Source: Desulfurococcaceae archaeon UBA285 (GTDB lineage Archaea; Thermoproteota; Thermoprotei_A; Sulfolobales; Desulfurococcaceae). Taken from it: 18,794 nucleotides of DNA. The stretch spans positions 134,191 to 152,984 of the forward strand of contig DADP01000024.1 in assembly GCA_002495025.1 (NCBI GenBank), in the 5' to 3' direction. Every line of letters begins with the position of its first letter. The first letter of the stretch is position 1. Both the position numbers and the translations under genes were made by a program. The notes under the pieces were generated by a model. It did not search any database. It was not told the origin of the DNA and worked only from the letters and a program-made list of their open reading frames with translations. Shown here in pieces: positions 14,242 through 18,794 of the stretch.

Positions 14242-15828
14242 TTATTTCTTAACTAGTTTTTCTTCGTATTTAGCTATTAGTATTACAAGTGGTTTTAATG
14301 GCTTGATTTTTGAAAACGCGTTTACTATGAATTCTAGGTCTTCACGCCTCAATACTCCTAGAAGTGGTAGTAGTGTTAAGTATATTAATAAGTACACTAG
14401 GCCCCCCGCCATTAGTTTTAGTAGGTTTGATAGTACTCCAACAAGGTTTATTGTTGACGAAGCCATGTATACTGGTATTCCAGCTACTAGTGATGCTACT
14501 AGTATAGCTAGCGACGACTTGTAGTCTGGTTTTGCACGGTATCTCCTGTGGACTATGTATAGACTATACAGTATTGAAACACCATTACCTATAATCATAG
14601 AGTACACTAATCCATCTACTCCGAGTAGACTCGTCAATGGTATTGCTAGTAGTGTAAATAAACCAGCATAGATAATAGAGGCCTCTAGGTTTACTCTCGT
14701 ATCACCTGTTCCACTAAAGAAACTACCTAGCACCATATAGCCTACTGCTATGTATAGATAGTTTACTGACAACAATGAGAAATACCTTGGTGTCAAATAC
14801 AAGTAGTCTCTTCCAAACAATACTGCTACTAGTTCACGAGACATAATAATATAGAATACAGCAGCTGGTACTACGAGTATTGAGGAGTACTTTATTGAAA
14901 CAACAAGCATTTTGCGTAGTTCTTCTCTATTACTACTTAGTTTTGAAAAAGCTGGAAACAACATTGTTGATATTGGAGCCATAATAATAGTTATCAATGT
15001 TACAAATCTAAATGCAGCGCTAAAACTACCAATAGTGTAATCATCTGCTATTCTAGCGAGAAGAGCATTTCTATAAGTGTCTATCAATGCATTAATAACA
15101 CTAGAAGTGTATAGTGGTAACCCATAAGAAACCATCTCTAAGAGTATTTTTGTAGTTGGCTCATTATTATTATTGTCATCTCTAATTAACACGTAGTATT
15201 TATATAAATAGATCAATGCTGGTATACATGCCAATCCATATGCAATAGTATTTCCATAGAGAGCACCAACAAGGCCAAACCCTACTACTACGAGTAGAGG
15301 GGCAATTATTAATCTAAATACTTGTTGAACAATGTTAATGTATGTTACTCGTAGTGCATCACTAAAACCCAGTAATACACCCATAGATGCTGATATTACT
15401 GCTTGTAGTATTATTGTTGGAAGCAGTATGAGCGAGTAGTCTGCGAGGTCTGGTCTACCAAGTAAAATCCTTGATAATTCACTAATAAACAAATATCCCA
15501 AGAGGAAAACCAATAGTGATTCAAACACGGTGAATAGAACACCTGTTTTAATCATGGAGGCTAGTCTACTCGATTTCCCACCATTGTATAGACTAGAAAT
15601 ATACCTGGTAAGAGCAGAGTTAACACCGAAACCTGTAAATACCATGAGAAAACCCGGTATGGTAAAAGCAAGCGAGTATACACCGTATTGTTCCGGGCCG
15701 AGCAATCTAGCAATTAGTATTCCAGTTAAAGCTGAGAGAGCTGTAGCTATAAATCCACCACTAAACAAGAAGAACGCTCCAATCGTTGTTTCTTCTAGTA
15801 CAGTGATGTAGTCGCTGTTTCTATTCAA
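14242..15828 (-). CDS. Wzx/MATE-type polysaccharide or lipid-linked oligosaccharide flippase
   Basis: A 528-residue integral membrane protein of the MOP (multidrug/oligosaccharidyl-lipid/polysaccharide) exporter superfamily. It has about 14 helices. The N-terminus has the family hallmark: GGFIATALSALTGILIARLL followed by GPEQYGVYSLAF. The internal repeat is visible as SYGLPLYTSSVINALIDTYR near the middle. Such proteins flip lipid-linked sugars across the membrane for surface polysaccharide or N-glycan assembly. The TTG start at 15828 has GGGTGT about nine bases upstream; no better start keeps the first helix whole. An Asn run (DDNNNNEP) lies in a central loop. The gene is convergent with the sequon-rich surface operon, so it may supply glycans for it, though adjacency alone is weak evidence. 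Confidence 0.9.
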   Translation of the reverse strand: MNRNSDYITVLEETTIGAFFLFSGGFIATALSALTGILIARLLGPEQYGVYSLAFTIPGFLMVFTGFGVNSALTRYISSLYNGGKSSRLASMIKTGVLFTVFESLLVFLLGYLFISELSRILLGRPDLADYSLILLPTIILQAVISASMGVLLGFSDALRVTYINIVQQVFRLIIAPLLVVVGFGLVGALYGNTIAYGLACIPALIYLYKYYVLIRDDNNNNEPTTKILLEMVSYGLPLYTSSVINALIDTYRNALLARIADDYTIGSFSAAFRFVTLITIIMAPISTMLFPAFSKLSSNREELRKMLVVSIKYSSILVVPAAVFYIIMSRELVAVLFGRDYLYLTPRYFSLLSVNYLYIAVGYMVLGSFFSGTGDTRVNLEASIIYAGLFTLLAIPLTSLLGVDGLVYSMIIGNGVSILYSLYIVHRRYRAKPDYKSSLAILVASLVAGIPVYMASSTINLVGVLSNLLKLMAGGLVYLLIYLTLLPLLGVLRREDLEFIVNAFSKIKPLKPLVILIAKYEEKLVKK

Positions 15829-15865
15829 TCCAATAGTACACCCTTAAACCAGCTTGTTTCTCTGT

Positions 15866-15873
15866 GTTTTAAC
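15866..15873 (-). promoter_or_regulatory. Candidate TATA box of the flippase gene
   Basis: GTTAAAAC on the minus strand lies about 42 bases upstream of the TTG, giving a leader of roughly 16 bases with GGGTGT. The 150-base gap to thi4 also contains three CTGGTTT-type words (15844-15852 inverted, 15871-15880, 15909-15918), of unknown meaning. Confidence 0.35.
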
Positions 15874-15937
15874 TGGTTTTACTCATAGTGTTCGTGGATA
15901 TTTAAACTAACTGGTTTGAACTCTCCTTGATAATAAA

Positions 15938-15945
15938 TTTATAAA
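15938..15945 (+). promoter_or_regulatory. TATA box of the thi4-thiDN operon
   Basis: TTTATAAA lies 26 bases before about 15968, so transcription would start just ahead of the ATGGGG ribosome site and 11 bases before the thi4 ATG. Confidence 0.6.
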
Positions 15946-15952
15946 CTCATTA

Positions 15953-15965
15953 ATTACTAAGTAAT
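15953..15965. promoter_or_regulatory. Candidate operator: perfect 13-bp palindrome
   Basis: ATTACT-A-AGTAAT lies between the TATA box and the predicted start site of the thiamine operon. A repressor bound here would block polymerase loading. Crenarchaea are known to use the ThiN-containing repressor ThiR for thiamine genes; whether this is its site is not known to me. Confidence 0.4.
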
Positions 15966-15978
15966 CAATGGGGAAACC

Positions 15979-16755
15979 ATGGAGCTCGAATACTTGATTT
16001 CAAAACTCATTATTTCCGAGTCTAGTAGAGACCTAGTAGAACACCTAGAAAACGACGTGGTTATTGTTGGAGCAGGGCCGTGTGGATTAACAGCTGCTAG
16101 ATACCTCGCTGAAAAAGGATTCAAAGTAGTTGTATTAGAAAAGAGATTGAGTTACGGTGGAGGTATAGGCGGTGGTGGTAGTTTATTCCATAAAGTCGTA
16201 GTTGATGAAAGAGGTCTTGAAATACTACGTGATTTCAAAATACGTTTTAGTGAAACAAGTGTAAAAGGCTACTATGTAGTAGACGCCGCTGAATTAATGA
16301 CTAAACTCGCTAATGGAGCTCTCGACGCTGGTGCAAAGATTATTCTTGGAGTAGAAGTAGAAGACCTGGTTGTACGTGAAAACCCAGCTAGAGTAGTAGG
16401 AGTTGTATTTAAGTGGAGTGCTATTAGTGTTGCCGGGTTACACGTAGACCCATTATTCATGATGTCTAAAGCCACAATCGATGCCACGGGGCATGAAGCA
16501 GTATTACTCAATATACTCGCAAGGAAAAACAAAGACTTTGAACTAGTAGTTAAAGGAGAAAAATCTGGTTTCGCCGAGAAGGCAGAGAGAGACGTAGTTG
16601 AATACACTGGGAGGGTAATACCGGGCCTATACGCCACTGGAATGGCTGTGGCCGCACTACACGGCCTCTATAGAATGGGCCCAATATTCACTGGCATGTT
16701 GCTGTCTGGTAGAAGAATAGCTGAAATAGTATCAAGTGATTTAGGGAGGCCTTAA
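15979..16755 (+). CDS. thi4: Thiazole synthase Thi4, sulfide-dependent type
   Basis: Forms the adenylated thiazole moiety of thiamine from NAD and glycine, in the cytoplasm. The 258 residues have an N-terminal dinucleotide-binding motif VVIVGAGPCGLTAARYLAEK and the Thi4 loop SYGGGIGGGGSLF. The end carries LYATGMAVAALHGLYRMGPI, typical of the family. The position of the sacrificial Cys of yeast Thi4 (CMDP) is His here (H155 in GLHVDP), as in methanogen enzymes that use free sulfide and act catalytically. The ATG at 15979 is preceded by ATGGGG and a TATA box. The next gene begins on its stop codon, so the two form one operon. Confidence 0.95.
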   Translation: MELEYLISKLIISESSRDLVEHLENDVVIVGAGPCGLTAARYLAEKGFKVVVLEKRLSYGGGIGGGGSLFHKVVVDERGLEILRDFKIRFSETSVKGYYVVDAAELMTKLANGALDAGAKIILGVEVEDLVVRENPARVVGVVFKWSAISVAGLHVDPLFMMSKATIDATGHEAVLLNILARKNKDFELVVKGEKSGFAEKAERDVVEYTGRVIPGLYATGMAVAALHGLYRMGPIFTGMLLSGRRIAEIVSSDLGRP

Positions 16756-18107
16756 TGAAACAGAGTAGAATACCTGTTGCAATGACTATTGCTGGAAGCG
16801 ATTCTGGTGGAGGAGCTGGTATAGAAGCTGATCTAAAAACTTTCAGTGCTCTCGGAGTACACGGCACAGTTGCAATTACTAGTATAACAGCACAAAACAC
16901 CTACTCTGTAACGGCAATCTATGATCTACCGGGTAGACTGGTCTACGAGCAGATAAAAGTAGTATATGAAGACATGGGAATAGACGCTGCTAAAACAGGC
17001 ATGCTCAGCAATACAGATATTATTACACATGTTGCAAGCGCGGTCAGAGAATTCAATTTAAAACTCGTAGTAGACCCAGTAATGATTGCTAAATCAGGTG
17101 CTAGACTACTCCGAGAAGACGCTATTGAAGCATTAAAAACAAAACTCCTACCACAAGCACTCATTGTAACACCAAACGCACCCGAAGCCCAAGTACTCGC
17201 CGGGTTTAAAGTAGAATCGCTAGAAGACGCTGTTAGAGCAACTAAAGCCATACATGAAAAATACAGTGTTCCAGCTGTTATTGTAAAAGGAGGCCATTTA
17301 AACCTGGAGGAAGTAGTCGATGTATTATACTATAATGGAGAAGTATACTATTTCAAATCCCCCAGGTATCCACATGGATGCTTCCATGGAGCTGGATGCA
17401 CTTATTCAGCAGCTATAACTGCTTTTCTAGCCAGAGGACTAAGTATAGTTGAAGCAGTTAAACACGCAAAAGAATTCATAGATTTAGCAATAGATTACGG
17501 TTTAAAAATAGGTAGGGGGCATTGTCCAGTAAACCCAATGGCCTACCTTGAAATCCCGGCATTAAAGTATAAAGCAGTAGAGAGCGTTAGAAAAGCCGTT
17601 GAAATACTACTTGAAAACCAGGAACTCATACTACCATATACGCCAGAAGTAGGCATCAACATCGTTGAAACCATAGATCCACGCTATGCTAGAAGCCCAC
17701 TAGATGTCGCTGGAGTAGAAGGCCGTATTGTAAAAGCAGGAAAGAGACTTGTAAAAGTAGGTGATGTTAAAATGGGTGGTTCAAGCCACCTAGCTAGACT
17801 AGTACTAGCACTAGTGAGAAACGGGTTTGATGTACGTGGAGCAGTAAATATAAGATATGACCAGGGAGTAGTAGAGAAAGCTGGGAAAAAGGGGTATCGT
17901 GTTTTATTCGTTGATAGAAGGATGGAGCCGTCAAGTCTCAAAGATGCGCCTACTGGAACAATGGAGTGGATTGCCAGCCAGATACCTATTGGTGAAACAC
18001 CTGATTTAATCTATGATATAGGTGATGTGGGAAAGGAAGCAATGATTAGAATACTTGGTAAGAGCGCTGTTGAAGCTGTTTTAAAACTAGTTGATATTTT
18101 AAAGTAG
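16755..18107 (+). CDS. thiDN: ThiD-ThiN fusion: HMP(-P) kinase and thiamine phosphate synthase
   Basis: Bifunctional enzyme of 450 residues. Residues 1 to about 265 are ThiD, which phosphorylates hydroxymethylpyrimidine and its phosphate. The ATP/substrate motif AGSDSGGGAGIEADLKTF starts at about 13, and GAGCTYSA holds C215 as in ribokinase-like ThiD. Residues about 270-450 are ThiN, the archaeal thiamine phosphate synthase that replaces ThiE (KVGDVKMGGSSHLARLVL, then APTGTMEW). Together they join pyrimidine and thiazole to give thiamine phosphate, completing the path begun by Thi4. The ATG overlaps the thi4 stop by one base (TAATG), with GGGAGG upstream, so translation is probably coupled. 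ThiDN fusions are common in archaea. Confidence 0.96.
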   Translation: MKQSRIPVAMTIAGSDSGGGAGIEADLKTFSALGVHGTVAITSITAQNTYSVTAIYDLPGRLVYEQIKVVYEDMGIDAAKTGMLSNTDIITHVASAVREFNLKLVVDPVMIAKSGARLLREDAIEALKTKLLPQALIVTPNAPEAQVLAGFKVESLEDAVRATKAIHEKYSVPAVIVKGGHLNLEEVVDVLYYNGEVYYFKSPRYPHGCFHGAGCTYSAAITAFLARGLSIVEAVKHAKEFIDLAIDYGLKIGRGHCPVNPMAYLEIPALKYKAVESVRKAVEILLENQELILPYTPEVGINIVETIDPRYARSPLDVAGVEGRIVKAGKRLVKVGDVKMGGSSHLARLVLALVRNGFDVRGAVNIRYDQGVVEKAGKKGYRVLFVDRRMEPSSLKDAPTGTMEWIASQIPIGETPDLIYDIGDVGKEAMIRILGKSAVEAVLKLVDILK

Positions 18108-18123
18108 TTTTTCCTTGGAGCTC

Positions 18124-18794
18124 TTAAACAAAAATAAAGAATACGTGTATTGCTAGTCCAAGAGTACTCATTACTATAAATGTCTTTGATGAAGTTAAAC
18201 CCGTATCTCGTAGAATACATGGAGGAGTAGATGTCAATAAAACACCTAGATATCCATACACTCCTAAAACTTCTTTTTCAACCACTACACCTGGTATTTG
18301 GAGAACTATATAGTAGGATAGGGCGAGAAGTAAAACCATGACGATAGAGTAGAATAAGTAATATCTCGACTTCTCATTGATAAACCGTCTAAGATTAACT
18401 ACTTCACCAATATATCTCGCAACTATTGAAACATAGTTTTCACCTAGTCTAGTATAGCCTACTAGACTAGTTAATAACGCAATGATTTTTCTAGACAGCA
18501 ATGGCAGTTTTAATTTCTCAGAATACATCCATACTCGTTCACCACTGAGAAAACCATACCATATAACTCTATACTCTACTAGGTGTGATCTACTGATAGA
18601 GTCTACAAGTGCTAAATCTACTGGTTCCCCCAGTATACTCCTCGAAAAAACCTCTCTTAGTATTCTCTGAGATTCTTCTTCGAGACTTATAATATAGTTA
18701 CTCAACGGCCTTGTTGAGAAATACATTATTGTTAAAATAGCAAAGTGTATAAACGGCCATTGTTTCTGGAAAACTATTGTTAATCCTCCAAGTA
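18124..18794 (-). CDS. GspF/TadC/ArlJ-like secretion membrane protein (5' end outside window)
   Basis: A partial gene: the frame stays open from the stop at 18124 to the right edge, 222 codons, so the ATG at 18726 is probably internal. The visible part begins in a membrane helix (QKQWPFIHFAILTIMYF). An acidic/basic cytoplasmic helical region (about 35-140) follows, with RLGENYVSIVARYIGEVVNL and an Arg-rich turn. It ends with three helices (YYLFYSIVMVLLLALSYYIV, then about 175-190 and 200-222). This is the layout of the F-type platform protein of type II secretion, type IV pili and archaella. The match is by architecture and a few residues, and no named motif is decisive. Convergent with thiDN across 16 bases. 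Confidence 0.55.
   Translation of the reverse strand, partial: LGGLTIVFQKQWPFIHFAILTIMYFSTRPLSNYIISLEEESQRILREVFSRSILGEPVDLALVDSISRSHLVEYRVIWYGFLSGERVWMYSEKLKLPLLSRKIIALLTSLVGYTRLGENYVSIVARYIGEVVNLRRFINEKSRYYLFYSIVMVLLLALSYYIVLQIPGVVVEKEVLGVYGYLGVLLTSTPPCILRDTGLTSSKTFIVMSTLGLAIHVFFIFV

Noticed and set aside
15844..15918. CTGGTTT-type words as a regulatory repeat around the flippase gene
   Set aside because: The same word occurs many times inside coding regions of the window, so the cluster may be chance; kept only as a remark.
15829..15978. Possible TPP riboswitch ahead of thi4
   Set aside because: The predicted leader is only about 11 bases, and none of the conserved TPP-aptamer blocks is seen. 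The palindrome fits a protein operator better.

Overview
The window looks like the chromosome of an anaerobic hyperthermophilic crenarchaeon, most likely of the Desulfurococcales (Staphylothermus/Desulfurococcus-like). The base composition is AT-rich, and TTG and GTG starts behind GGTGA-type Shine-Dalgarno sites are frequent. The gene set is archaeal and crenarchaeal: archaeal EF-2, ribosomal protein S26e, NAC, PolB1 polymerase, an aKMT4-type lysine methyltransferase, an intron-bearing tRNA-Asn and a ThiD-ThiN fusion. The assignment rests on recalled family features, not on a database search.

Positions 1-9850 are informational housekeeping DNA. In order they hold EF-2; tRNA-Asn with a 30-nt bulge-helix-bulge intron (minus); the beta-CASP RNase aCPSF2 (minus); a NAC-PolB1 pair; S26e, a thioredoxin-fold-like small protein and aKMT4; TrmI tRNA methyltransferase (minus); an ASCH/PUA-like protein; and a small ribbon-helix-helix regulator (minus) whose end overlaps the ASCH gene. 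Good TATA boxes and ribosome sites revise several starts (S26e, the Trx-like gene, the RHH gene).

Positions 9850-14240 are the most interesting part. A tRNA-Ser is followed by four overlapping genes on the plus strand. They encode a small secreted beta-rich protein, a membrane protein that resembles a type I signal peptidase with its catalytic residues replaced, a four-helix membrane protein, and a large secreted protein with about 21 N-glycosylation sequons. The first and last proteins start with nearly the same signal sequence. The layout recalls the SipW/TasA-type fibre cassettes of bacteria and the bundling-pilus loci of archaea. I read it as a cell-surface fibre or adhesin system with its own assembly factors. 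Next to it, convergently, lies a Wzx-type flippase that could serve surface glycosylation.

Positions 15840-18110 carry a thiamine operon. It consists of Thi4 thiazole synthase, with His in place of the sacrificial Cys (so predicted to be sulfide-dependent), and ThiD-ThiN fused in one chain, starting on the last base of the thi4 stop. A perfect 13-bp palindrome between the TATA box and the thi4 start is a candidate operator. The window ends inside a minus-strand gene for a type II/IV secretion GspF/TadC/ArlJ-like membrane protein, open to the right edge.

No CRISPR array, insertion sequence, rRNA or replication origin was seen.
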